DNA of 41,189 nt from Lachnospiraceae bacterium (GCA_017526985.1 JAFXQR010000192.1:1-41189), one strand, 5' to 3'. Positions 1-7,121 are shown, counted from the stretch's first letter. Numbers and translations are program-made. Notes: generated by a model not told the origin, from the sequence alone.

Positions 1-385
1 ATCTGCCACTTTCATTATACAATCTTTTGGACAGCCGTGCAAGGTAGCCCAGATACTTGACTTTATTCTTCTCCCGGTAGACACTCTCATAATCTACCAA
101 CAGATAGCTGTCATCCTCCAGCAAAAACAGATTATCCATCTGTAGTTCATTGGCTTCTACTGCCGGCAGATTGGTCGGTTTCAGTGCCTTGATCTTCGGC
201 AGCTGCAGGCCGAACACCGAGAAATCTTTCCCCGGCAGGTGCTCTGCCAGCACCTTACTTCCCACATCCTTATTCTGGTAAGTGATCGGATCCTTATTCA
301 GTTGTTTTGTCTGCCGCTTCTTCTTTTGCGGCTTCTGCACTCCTCCTTTGTCCGCATGGACTTTTCTGTTGTCTGTTCCCTCCAT
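1..385 (-). CDS. partial hypothetical protein, PD-(D/E)XK-like (C-terminus beyond window)
   Basis: Reads leftward off the window edge, so only the N-terminal part is visible. The reading frame opens at an ATG at 427, but I place the start at 385 because AAGGAGG lies five bases upstream of that ATG; the 427 ATG has no ribosome binding site. The first ~30 residues are charged and low in complexity (QKPQKKKRQTKQ). A conserved-looking core follows, with LPKIKALKPTNLP, NELQMDNLFLLEDDSYL and LVDYESVYREKNKVKYL. This pattern resembles a common, mostly uncharacterised Clostridia family that looks like Rpn/PD-(D/E)XK nucleases, with D and E residues on a core strand (LVDYES); that assignment is inference from memory of the family. 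It lies downstream of the two NusG paralogs, separated by a leader with an intrinsic terminator, and could be their target gene. Confidence 0.6.
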   Translation of the reverse strand, partial: MEGTDNRKVHADKGGVQKPQKKKRQTKQLNKDPITYQNKDVGSKVLAEHLPGKDFSVFGLQLPKIKALKPTNLPAVEANELQMDNLFLLEDDSYLLVDYESVYREKNKVKYLGYLARLSKRLYNESGR

Positions 386-668
386 TTCTTCCTCCTTTAC
401 AATGTCTTCATCTTGCTCATCTGACATGTAAAGGCAGGATCTCTGGAATATATGACTTCCCGAACGGTTCAAGAAAAAACATTCAGGCATCTCTCAAAAG
501 AATTACTGCTGTTTACGAACGATCAAATACTTCTCTCTGTTTTCATACAATCATGGAATCTTCGGACGATTGTCCCGATGCCTTTGTGCATGTACAGATG
601 AACTCTGACAACGTTGACATCTTACCATGAGTGTATGGGGTTGTAAAGTTTTTTATTTTTCCCCACAC

Positions 669-695
669 AAAAAGAGCCTCTTTCGAGACTCTTTT
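669..695 (-). terminator. intrinsic terminator after the NusG paralogs
   Basis: On the minus strand an 11-bp stem (AAAAGAGTCTC pairing with GAGGCTCTTTT, one G-T wobble) is closed by a GAAA tetraloop and runs into TTTTTGTG. The stem is A/T-rich at its foot and nearly symmetrical, so it could also act on the plus strand. It sits between the antiterminator genes and the gene at 385, so it could be the terminator that the LoaP-like protein overrides. Confidence 0.75.
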
Positions 696-724
696 ATTTA
701 GAAAAAAGATCCCTATCCTTGCTG

Positions 725-793
725 CTCCCGGGTTCTTTCCGCAGACACAGCTTCGCCATACGACCATTCTGTTTACAGAATAGCCGCCCGGAG
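725..793 (-). ncRNA. candidate structured leader RNA linked to LoaP-like genes
   Basis: On the minus strand CTCCGGG (787-793) can pair with CCCGGGAG (725-732) as a closing helix with one bulge. Inside it lies a strong hairpin at about 762-785: GGCTATTCTG pairs with CAGAATGGTC around a TAAA tetraloop, with two G-U wobbles. A further short GGCGAAGCT-type fold is possible. LoaP proteins are known to need an RNA hairpin in the 5' leader of their target operons; identifying this segment as such an element is inference. I could not match it to a named riboswitch class. Confidence 0.35.
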
Positions 794-851
794 GGATGAC
801 ATATTTCGCAGATCTCACCCGCCGCGCATCAACGCAATTCAGGAATATCGA

Positions 852-1598
852 TCATGGTCTTGTGAGCACTACATCGTCCATAGATATCTCTGCATCTATG
901 AAACTGCCAAACATCGGTGCCTTCACTTTCAGGCAGTTCTTCTCCGGATATACTTCTTTGATTTCCATCGGTACATCCCCAAAAGTACCTGTAGTAACCA
1001 GTACATGATCACCTGCTTTATAAATCGTTTTCTGCAGGCTCTCTTTCCTTCGCCGCTTTTCCGCCTCGATCAGTTCCAGCTTAGGGTCCGTATCCAGCCA
1101 CAGACAGAACTTAATTGTACGTTCTTCGCCAAAGAGCGGAAGCTTTACCAATGCACGCCGGTGGTGTTTATCCACCTTCACAATGGCATCGATATACCCC
1201 TCTAGCGGACCGATGGCTTCCTTCACCCTGCTGCATCCGTCCAGGCGGACATAACTAACATGCATCATCCCGTCTGTCAGTATGGAAGCCAAAAACGCTT
1301 CCTCCTCCGGTTTTATAGGAAGAAACAATCTTTCTTCTTCCTCGATCACCGAGATAAAAGCGGTATACATCGGTGTACGCTTCAATGCCGTCACCATTCC
1401 GGCCGGATCATCCGTTTCCACGAAGACATATCCATCAAACATTCTCTTGATAAAGATATGTCCGATGCCTTCCCGTCGCGCCACATCCTCATAGAGTGGC
1501 ACGAAACATCTCTTATACAGGCTTTTCTCCACACAGGTATTGATCCACAAACAGATCTCGTGTTCTTTCCCGGTGAATGTCCGGATCACATACCACAT
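852..1598 (-). CDS. NusG/LoaP-like transcription antiterminator with two KOW-like domains
   Basis: A specialised NusG paralog expected to ride on RNA polymerase and suppress termination in selected long operons, usually exopolysaccharide or secondary-metabolite clusters. The 248-residue product begins with MWYVI, the usual NGN-domain start. The start is 1598; the frame extends upstream to 1646, but that part overlaps the previous gene and has Arg-rich sequence unlike the family. The NGN domain spans about 1-105 (KRMFDGYVFVET near 51-62). One KOW-like unit follows at 129-170 (IGPLEGYIDAIVKVDKHHRRALVKLP), then a second at about 194-245 (AGDHVLVTTGTFGDVPMEIKEV). The neighbouring paralog lacks this second unit. 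Seven bases separate it from the upstream gene, so the two are co-transcribed. The NusG family call is firm; the LoaP subgroup is likely. Confidence 0.87.
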   Translation of the reverse strand: MWYVIRTFTGKEHEICLWINTCVEKSLYKRCFVPLYEDVARREGIGHIFIKRMFDGYVFVETDDPAGMVTALKRTPMYTAFISVIEEEERLFLPIKPEEEAFLASILTDGMMHVSYVRLDGCSRVKEAIGPLEGYIDAIVKVDKHHRRALVKLPLFGEERTIKFCLWLDTDPKLELIEAEKRRRKESLQKTIYKAGDHVLVTTGTFGDVPMEIKEVYPEKNCLKVKAPMFGSFIDAEISMDDVVLTRP

Positions 1599-1605
1599 CC
1601 TTCGG

Positions 1606-2166
1606 TCAAGCCTCTCTTCTCTTCTTCTCCGTCTCGATCCAGTCAATCTGCGGATCCTTATCGACCCACAGGCTGAACTTCACCGCTTTTTCTTCTCTCA
1701 GCATCGGGATCTTCACAACCGCTCTTCGGTTATGGAGATTTATTTGTTCTATCCGATCCCCGTATTTTTCCAGCGGGCCGATCAGGCAATCGATCTCACC
1801 TTTTGCATTCTTGCGGACATAACTGACTTTCAACAGTCCGTTGTCGAGCACCCGCTCCAGGAAATGTTCCTCTCCTCTTTGGATCGGGAGCAGTTCCCGT
1901 TTACCGCCACTTCCCACACTCATCAGTGCAGATACTTTGCTCGTCTGATCCAGCTGCTCCAGCACTTCCTCCGGATACTCCGTCTTGAGAAAGAGATACC
2001 CCGGAAACATCTTCTGAATATGGATATAGGCTGTGCCTTCTTTTCGTCTTACCTCTTCATACCTGGCCACAAAGCATCTGGCATAGGTTCTCTGATCCAG
2101 ATAGGCCTTTACCCATTCGCATAAACTGTCTTCGCATCCGATCTTTGTCGGTATGACATACCACAT
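1606..2166 (-). CDS. NusG/LoaP-like antiterminator paralog, NGN plus one KOW-like domain
   Basis: Second NusG paralog, 186 residues, starting MWYVIPTKIG. NGN domain about 1-105 (IQKMFPGYLFLKTEYPEE), then IGPLEKYGDRIEQINLHNRRAVVKIP, a KOW-like unit at about 129-168. The tail DKDPQIDWIETEKKRREA aligns with the middle of the downstream paralog, where that protein continues into an extra KOW-like domain. The two are clear tandem duplicates that have diverged. GAGGATGAGAT just before the ATG supplies a ribosome binding site inside the 3' end of the preceding gene; its stop lies three bases upstream of this ATG. Two antiterminators in a row could act on different targets or form a relay; the sequence does not say which. 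Confidence 0.87.
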   Translation of the reverse strand: MWYVIPTKIGCEDSLCEWVKAYLDQRTYARCFVARYEEVRRKEGTAYIHIQKMFPGYLFLKTEYPEEVLEQLDQTSKVSALMSVGSGGKRELLPIQRGEEHFLERVLDNGLLKVSYVRKNAKGEIDCLIGPLEKYGDRIEQINLHNRRAVVKIPMLREEKAVKFSLWVDKDPQIDWIETEKKRREA

Positions 2167-2169
2167 ATC

Positions 2170-2556
2170 TCATCCTCTGATTGTCTTCACATACGCCCAC
2201 AGTTCTTCTTCCGTATCAAACAGTTCTGTTGTTCTGTCACAGTATTCACACTCGATACACTGCGCCAATTCCTCTGCGATCTCACGATCATCTTCCAGTG
2301 TTTTAATATAAGAAATATCCCGTTCATCCAGCTGCTCCAGATAAGCCTGCAGGCGCTCCAGGTCAATGTCGTATATCGCACCGTAGATGCCGTTCCTTTT
2401 GACATCCCAGATGGCGTTGACGATCAGGTAACGCCGTCCGCCTCCATAACACCACATCGTAGATTCGTCCGGATCGTTCTTTTTCCATATGTACAGATCT
2501 TTCGAAGTATCAGGCATGAATGTGTTCTCGCAATAACCACAATGCAAGGCAGGCAA
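2170..2556 (-). CDS. hypothetical protein with CxxC motifs, first gene of the NusG operon
   Basis: Not recognised. About 128 residues, acidic, with a CGYC motif at residues 7-10 and a CIECEYC cluster near residue 100, spacing that could bind zinc. Aromatic-rich centre (MWCYGGGRRYLIVNAIWDV). The start is uncertain: the frame begins with TTG at 2556, directly against the 26-bp palindrome at 2551-2576, after an in-frame TAG. The first ATG (2517) would remove the CGYC motif and has no ribosome binding site. Because its 5' end touches the palindrome, inversion there would change its leader. It is translationally close to the NusG paralog that follows. Confidence 0.6.
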   Translation of the reverse strand: MPALHCGYCENTFMPDTSKDLYIWKKNDPDESTMWCYGGGRRYLIVNAIWDVKRNGIYGAIYDIDLERLQAYLEQLDERDISYIKTLEDDREIAEELAQCIECEYCDRTTELFDTEEELWAYVKTIRG

Positions 2557-2576
2557 AATAGCATACTATATTGCCC
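2551..2576. repeat. 26-bp near-palindrome, site 1 of a pair (candidate recombination site)
   Basis: Reads GGCAAAATAG and ATACTAT with an inverted TTGCCC arm. It matches the perfect palindrome at 2691-2716 at 23 of 26 positions. The centre is the dinucleotide AT. Length and symmetry fit crossover sites of Hin-type serine invertases (26-bp imperfect palindromes with a 2-bp core), but the match to that family is by architecture only. Confidence 0.6.
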
Positions 2577-2633
2577 TTTGCGGCAAGAAGGATCATTTTG
2601 TACCAATTGCACAAACGATTTGGCATGAATTTA

Positions 2634-2662
2634 TTGACTACTTACGATTTCTTTGTTATAAT
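2634..2662 (+). promoter_or_regulatory. consensus sigma-A promoter inside the candidate invertible segment
   Basis: TTGACT (2634-2639), exactly 17 bases, then TATAAT (2657-2662). Initiation is expected near 2669. It points right, away from the NusG operon, and would run within about 15-55 bases into the palindromic terminator at 2683-2724. No comparable promoter is visible on the minus strand between the two palindromes, so the operon seems to lack a promoter in this orientation. Confidence 0.75.
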
Positions 2663-2682
2663 TCTCGACAAACTTAGATATG

Positions 2683-2724
2683 AAAAAGGTGGGCAAAATA
2701 GTATACTATTTTGCCCACCTTTTT
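2683..2724. terminator. 42-bp perfect palindrome, bidirectional terminator-like
   Basis: Left arm (2683-2703, beginning AAAAAGGTGGGC) and right arm (2704-2724, ending GCCCACCTTTTT) are perfect inverted copies, 21 + 21 bp with no spacer. Both strands leave the stem in a T-run. It would end the recombinase message on the minus strand and transcripts from the 2634 promoter on the plus strand. The inner 26 bp are candidate recombination site 2. Confidence 0.7.
2691..2716. repeat. 26-bp perfect palindrome, site 2 of a pair (candidate recombination site)
   Basis: Core of the 42-bp palindrome, with GGGCAAAATAGTA as each half. The partner at 2551-2576 differs at three positions. The 114 bp between the two carry the promoter at 2634-2662. 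Because the palindrome is perfect and its core AT is self-complementary, direct and inverted orientation cannot be told apart from sequence. Confidence 0.6.
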
Positions 2725-3057
2725 TTGCACGGTAGCGAACGCTGGATACCGGCATACCGCATGCCTTGGCTGCGGCCCGGTTGGACAGTTCACCGGCCTT
2801 CCAACATTCACAGATCTCCGGGAAGCTTTCCGGCAGCTCCCTTTCCGGGCGTCCGAATCTCACGCCCCTGGCTTTGGTGGCAACGATGCCTTCCGCCTGA
2901 CGCTGGCGGATATTGCCACGCTCATTCTCTGCCACGAAGCTAAGCACCTGCAACATCTTCTTTATTCTATTTGTTGTGTATACAATTATTCATCCTTATG
3001 GCCTTACATTACCTATCGGCATAATATCCGAATTTTCTTTTCCGGGTTTGTCATTTT

Positions 3058-4095
3058 TTACTTCATCTTCTTTAATCTTTCGATCTCATCCCGCGCCTGC
3101 GTTACCGCTACTCCTTCCGTGGTGTTCCACTCATCCCGCAAGTTTTGCAGTATACGCTCATACATCTCCACTGCCTTATCGTATTGCTTGCGGATCTCGT
3201 AGAGGATCGCCTGCGCCTGCAGAGTATCCACATATCTCGGACTGTTTTGCGCATTATAGCTTTGCTCAAATAGCCTTAATGCGTCATCATAATGCCCCCG
3301 AGCTGCCTGATAACCGCCGAGCTCGAACAGGATGAGCGGATCGTTTTGGTAATCCTTAAGCATCTCTGCAGCGTACTTTTCCGCCAGCACGAAATCCCCT
3401 TCCTTTGCCGCGATCCGTAACTCATAGATCCTTACTCTTTGCTCGCTGCCTGCCTTGATTTTCCGGTACTTCTCCAGGATCTCTTTGGCTTCTGTGATCC
3501 GATGATCCGCCAGCAGCTGATCCATCAACTCCCGATAATTCCTTTCGGCCTCCGGAAAACGCTCGATCTGCTCCTTGTAGAAGAGGATCGTCTTATGATG
3601 CTGGCGGATATTATAATCCATACACACCGCACCTTCCGCTTTTTGTAACAGCCACTCCACATTACTTTCTTTGTCTGCAGGCAGTTTCCGCATGCATTCC
3701 CTTGCATACCGGCTTACCACCATAGCATCATATTCCATCCGCAGATGATACAGACGCGCGATCAACCCCTCGATTCGCCCTTTCACCGGATAGGTCTCCA
3801 ATTGCGCAAAAAGGAAATCCTTAGTGTCCTGAAACATTTTGTCAGAAAATGCCGCTTCCTGCCAAAACATATTCTCGATACGGCTCAGTTTTTCTTCCAC
3901 TGTCAGATCAAACAATTCATCAATGGTCACGCCAAACAACACGGACAGTTTCGGCAATAGTAAAATATCCGGCGTACTGGCATTTGTCTCCCATTTGGAT
4001 ACCGCCTGGCTGCTCACCCCCAGTTTGTCTGCCAGCTCCTCCTGCGTCATCCGCGCATCCGTGCGTAAACTCCTTATCTTTGCTCCCAGTTCCAT
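3058..4095 (-). CDS. XRE-family HTH regulator with TPR-like C-terminal domain
   Basis: 345 residues. Residues 1-60 are a Cro/CI-type helix-turn-helix (MTQEELADKLGVSSQAVSKWET, with the DELFDL ending usual in Clostridia). Residues ~80-345 are helical repeats resembling TPRs (EKYAAEMLKDYQNDPLILFELGGYQAARGHYDDALRLFEQS), a probable ligand or partner-sensing domain. ATG at 4095 is preferred over the TTG at 4104 because AAAGG lies nine bases before it. A TTATCAAC / GTTGATAA inverted pair lies between the promoter and the start codon, a possible autoregulatory operator. Target genes are unknown; the ABC transporter to the left is a candidate. Confidence 0.85.
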   Translation of the reverse strand: MELGAKIRSLRTDARMTQEELADKLGVSSQAVSKWETNASTPDILLLPKLSVLFGVTIDELFDLTVEEKLSRIENMFWQEAAFSDKMFQDTKDFLFAQLETYPVKGRIEGLIARLYHLRMEYDAMVVSRYARECMRKLPADKESNVEWLLQKAEGAVCMDYNIRQHHKTILFYKEQIERFPEAERNYRELMDQLLADHRITEAKEILEKYRKIKAGSEQRVRIYELRIAAKEGDFVLAEKYAAEMLKDYQNDPLILFELGGYQAARGHYDDALRLFEQSYNAQNSPRYVDTLQAQAILYEIRKQYDKAVEMYERILQNLRDEWNTTEGVAVTQARDEIERLKKMK

Positions 4096-4142
4096 AATTA
4101 TCAACCTTTCTTTTTTATTCAGACCGGTCCGTTGATAAAGTC

Positions 4143-4171
4143 ATTATATCGATACTTCCCGTGAAAAACAA
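4143..4171 (-). promoter_or_regulatory. promoter of the XRE/TPR-like regulator
   Basis: Minus strand: TTGTTT (4166-4171), 17-base spacer, TATAAT (4143-4148). Initiation near 4136, giving a leader of about 40 bases that contains the TTATCAAC-type inverted repeat. Confidence 0.65.
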
Positions 4172-4251
4172 TGGAACCGCATTCGCATGCATCCAACCAA
4201 CAGTTGAGCCACAGGGACGGTTGCCGGAATATCATAAAGTTAGCCCTCTAC

Positions 4252-4270
4252 GGAGGGACTGTGACCCTCC
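4252..4270 (+). promoter_or_regulatory. hairpin in the leader of the holin-like peptide gene
   Basis: GGAGGG-ACTGTGA-CCCTCC forms a 6-bp stem about 50 bases before the small peptide ORF. Such leaders are common ahead of Hol-Tox-type peptides. A role in translational control is inferred, not shown. Confidence 0.4.
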
Positions 4271-4320
4271 GATCCTATAGAAACCCTTATGGGAATATAT
4301 ATCAAAGGGAGGGCTTACGA

Positions 4321-4419
4321 ATGTTGACTATAAGCGATATTATGACCATGCTCGGCTTAGTGCTGTCTGCATTTGGTCTTGGCTATGCCATCGGCCGTAA
4401 CGACAAAACACAAAAATAA
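4321..4419 (+). CDS. putative holin-like toxin (Hol-Tox / type I toxin-like membrane peptide)
   Basis: A 32-residue peptide beginning MLTISDIMTMLGLVLSAFG, with one hydrophobic helix (about residues 7-24) and a short charged end (GRNDKTQK). Size, the N-terminal IxDIMTM pattern and the single membrane span match the small 'putative holin-like toxin' family of Firmicutes, which includes type I toxins. GGGAGG eight bases before the ATG is a strong ribosome binding site. The frame is open upstream to 4171, but that extension has no ribosome binding site and the hydrophobic segment starts at the inner ATG. A terminator overlaps the stop codon. No antisense RNA promoter could be identified confidently. 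Confidence 0.7.
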   Translation: MLTISDIMTMLGLVLSAFGLGYAIGRNDKTQK

Positions 4420-4450
4420 CCGCCCCCGGCAAGGATACGGTTATTTTTTC
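4415..4450. terminator. bidirectional intrinsic terminator
   Basis: AATAACCG (4415-4422) pairs with CGGTTATT (4438-4445), followed by TTTTT on the plus strand and TTTTTG on the minus strand. It ends the holin-like peptide message (the stop codon is inside the stem) and the ABC transporter message arriving from the right. Confidence 0.8.
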
Positions 4451-4529
4451 AACCAATAACTTGTTAGGCTAACCGTCTATCGGTAGCGCTTTCTTTATGC
4501 TTGTATTCTACTACTTTCGCCTGTTTTTG

Positions 4530-7121
4530 TCAAATATGCTCGGCTTCCTGATGACTCCTCCTTATCTCCAACATATTCACTGCCAGTATGACTGTAAGGA
4601 TCAGGCCACCGATCAGCAGCGCCTTTCCGACAGGCCAGACAAATTCCTGCGTACTATCCACATCCAGCATACCCTCCAGCATCCAATAGCTAAAGGCAAA
4701 GCTGGCGATCATCCCGGTGACCATAGCTATGATGGCCGACAGCCCATGCTCGATCAACAGCATTTTGAATTTCTGCTTCGGTTCCATCCCCACCACATCA
4801 TAGAGCCACAGTTCTTTCCGTCGCAGACGCATATTGGCCTGCAGCGTATTGATGATCTGGATCATGCATACAATAATGATAAAGACACTCAGCAGCCATA
4901 CTGCGACTTCCACAACGCGCAGCATCCGCATATCTTCAGCGTAGTCTCCGCCATACACCAGCTCAAACAGATCCTGGTACTGCAACTTTCTCGCCTGCGC
5001 ATAATGTCTGAGCTCATCATCCGGAAGATCATCTTCATAATGACGCTTTACCGCGATCTGCGCTCTCCATGACATATTGTAACTCAAATAGGAGATATAG
5101 GAATACTCCATATCTTCCCCATTCCCGGACTCGCGCCGGATCACCTCTTCCATAGCAGTCTCCACCGAATCCAGCGGATAGATCATCTCGATCGCATTTT
5201 CCGTCACAGAGGATATGTATCCGCCAACAATGCTGTCGGAAGAAACAATACCGCTGATCTTATAGCTCCTAACCGCGCCGTTCTCATACTCGATCGTCTG
5301 CGCAGCCAGCAACAGGCGGATCATGGAGACCGGCGGTTCTTTCAGGACTGACATACAGTCATAGCCTCGCTCGGACATTTCATCCAGCATCTCATTTAGG
5401 ATCCGGTCATAAAACTCCTTCTGGTCCTCGCCGGCCCCTCTGCTCATCTGCGTAACGATCTCAGCATCTTTCTCCGCATCCCATGGCACCTCCGTCGGAT
5501 GGCCGTTTGCATCCCGCATATAGTTTAGGCCATTGCGCTCCGCCACTTCCCATGCCGCTGCCAGATAGGCCTCTTTTGCTCTCGCCCTGCCTTCGATATC
5601 CGGTACGGTAATGATATCCCCCACCTTATAATTGGTCAGCCTTGCAGATACTCCCTGCAGGGTGCTGAATGTATCGCAAAGCAGAATCCCGTTTTCCGCC
5701 ACCATCTGCTCATAATCTATGCTTCCCTCCAGCAGAAACGGACTTAGTTTCTCTATAACCTCTTTTTCGTATGCGATATGCTGGATCGTTTTCACGCGCC
5801 CGTATTCCGCAAGCGTTTTGATATAGGGATCATTGCTCATCCCGGACAGACCGCCTCCCGTACCCTCATAGGACTCCATCCAGACCGTGGCATCCTCCAC
5901 ATCCTGCAGGCCTTCCAATTCCTCAACCAGTTCATATTCCCGTTCCCCGACGGTATGCAGCATCACATCCCCTGATGTATCACTCAGGGTTTCCGGATAT
6001 TCTACCATAAATCTGCCAATACTTTTTTGCAGCTCCGCTTTCATCGAATCCGAAAAAGAAAGCATGGTCATCAGAAAGGCCACACTGAAAAACATCGCCA
6101 GAAAGACCGAACCACTGCGACCTTTGCTGCGCTTGATATTGCGATAGGCATACAGACCCGGCACACCAAACAGTTTTTCCCTTAGCTTTCCCGCATTCTT
6201 TCGTTTGAGCTTTTTTAAGATCTTCGGCAGTCCGATGTTGCCGCCCATATTTCCCTGCAATGCCGCAATGGGCGAAACCAACCCGGCCTGACGGGACGGC
6301 TCTACCAGAGAAAAGAGTGTTACACCTAGACAGAGCAGCGTGGAATACCCCGCCGCCTTCCAATAAAAATTGAAACGAAAGATCCGCTCCAGTTGCAAAG
6401 TTTTACGCAACCACGGTGTGATACTCTGCAGCCCCAAATATCCGAGCCCTATGCCCAGCATCGACGCGATCAGGCTCATCACCATGCCTTCTACAAAAAG
6501 CAGCGTACGCAATTGATGCTTGGACATGCCTACACAGCGCAGCAGTCCGTAATCCCGCACACGCTCCGTCACGGAGATCAGCATGGTATTACGCAGGATT
6601 GCCGCGGAGAACAAACCAAAGATCGATGCGATCAACATGATCATAAAGTCCGCCAGAGCATCCTCCGTTCTTTCTCCCTGATGCAGATACTGCGCTACAT
6701 CTGCGCGTACATCAAATTTAATGCCGGTACTATTTGTCAGTTCCTCTGCCGTCCCGTACAAATCAGATGTGTCCTTCAGTTTCAGTGTCAGTTGGTAATG
6801 CTCGCCCCGTTCCATCCGCGACGGAAAGACCGTTCGTCCCTGATAGTCGCGCACTATCAGTTTCTCCGTATTCGGATAGTTCTCCAGCCGCTTCACCTGC
6901 CGGATGAACTCTTCCGAAGCCCCTCCCTCCTGCTGCCCATAATAATATAGTTCAAAGGGCATCAACTCATAATTCGACAGATAGGTATAGTCCCATATGG
7001 AATAATATGCCGTCATCACAGAGAAACAAAGGATAAAGGTCAGAACAACGCCACCAATGGAATACAGTGTACGAGCCTTGTTTTTCCACATATACCGTTT
7101 GGATAAATGCAGCCAGTACAT
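4530..7121 (-). CDS. ABC transporter permease, FtsX/MacB type
   Basis: 863 residues. N-terminal membrane helix at about 20-42, a ~110-residue extracytoplasmic stretch, then an FtsX-type domain at about 155-285 (ASIFGLFSAAILRNTMLISV; VRDYGLLRCVGMSKHQLRTLL). A second amphipathic segment near 325-355 and a long extracytoplasmic loop (~360-730) lead to a C-terminal FtsX-type domain (RRKELWLYDVVGMEPKQKFKMLL, three helices). This layout, with a large loop and two FtsX modules, is shared with peptide-exporting or peptide-sensing transporters rather than nutrient importers. Substrate unknown. Its ATG lies three bases after the ATPase stop, with GGAGG inside the ATPase end, so the pair is one operon. 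Confidence 0.87.
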   Translation of the reverse strand: MYWLHLSKRYMWKNKARTLYSIGGVVLTFILCFSVMTAYYSIWDYTYLSNYELMPFELYYYGQQEGGASEEFIRQVKRLENYPNTEKLIVRDYQGRTVFPSRMERGEHYQLTLKLKDTSDLYGTAEELTNSTGIKFDVRADVAQYLHQGERTEDALADFMIMLIASIFGLFSAAILRNTMLISVTERVRDYGLLRCVGMSKHQLRTLLFVEGMVMSLIASMLGIGLGYLGLQSITPWLRKTLQLERIFRFNFYWKAAGYSTLLCLGVTLFSLVEPSRQAGLVSPIAALQGNMGGNIGLPKILKKLKRKNAGKLREKLFGVPGLYAYRNIKRSKGRSGSVFLAMFFSVAFLMTMLSFSDSMKAELQKSIGRFMVEYPETLSDTSGDVMLHTVGEREYELVEELEGLQDVEDATVWMESYEGTGGGLSGMSNDPYIKTLAEYGRVKTIQHIAYEKEVIEKLSPFLLEGSIDYEQMVAENGILLCDTFSTLQGVSARLTNYKVGDIITVPDIEGRARAKEAYLAAAWEVAERNGLNYMRDANGHPTEVPWDAEKDAEIVTQMSRGAGEDQKEFYDRILNEMLDEMSERGYDCMSVLKEPPVSMIRLLLAAQTIEYENGAVRSYKISGIVSSDSIVGGYISSVTENAIEMIYPLDSVETAMEEVIRRESGNGEDMEYSYISYLSYNMSWRAQIAVKRHYEDDLPDDELRHYAQARKLQYQDLFELVYGGDYAEDMRMLRVVEVAVWLLSVFIIIVCMIQIINTLQANMRLRRKELWLYDVVGMEPKQKFKMLLIEHGLSAIIAMVTGMIASFAFSYWMLEGMLDVDSTQEFVWPVGKALLIGGLILTVILAVNMLEIRRSHQEAEHI

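Larger units (their letters stand above)
386..851 (-). other. 466-base gene-free leader between NusG paralogs and the next gene
   Basis: No convincing coding frame was found on either strand (short frames at 307-630 and 543-818 lack ribosome binding sites and family resemblance). Read on the minus strand it holds, in order, a foldable segment (about 725-793), a perfect intrinsic terminator hairpin (669-695), about 270 bases without a recognisable element, and the AAGGAGG site for the gene starting at 385. No strong promoter was seen between the terminator and that gene. Confidence 0.6.
2642..2956 (-). pseudogene. serine recombinase (Hin/resolvase type) C-terminal remnant
   Basis: Begins in mid-protein at MLQVLSFVAENERGNIRQRQAEG, the long E-helix of resolvase/invertase recombinases. 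It continues through VATKARGVRFGRP and an HTH segment (WKAGELSNRAAAKACGMPVSSVRYRAKK) typical of their DNA-binding end. The whole N-terminal catalytic domain with the nucleophilic serine (about 110 residues) is missing; the 100 bases upstream contain no trace of it. Family similarity ends at about residue 79 (position 2720), exactly where the 42-bp palindrome begins; the rest is readthrough of that palindrome. A 5'-truncated relic cannot catalyse recombination, though it would still encode a DNA-binding domain. Confidence 0.8.

Noticed and set aside
725..793. Match to a known riboswitch such as c-di-GMP, TPP, SAM or cobalamin
   Set aside because: None of the conserved cores I can recall for these classes is present on either strand.
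543..818. 91-residue frame downstream of the NusG paralogs
   Set aside because: No ribosome binding site or recognisable family; it runs through both the foldable RNA segment and the terminator hairpin.
2424..2612. Frame across site 1 whose sequence resembles the readthrough end of the recombinase remnant
   Set aside because: The resemblance comes only from the shared palindrome being read in the same phase; there is no independent coding evidence.
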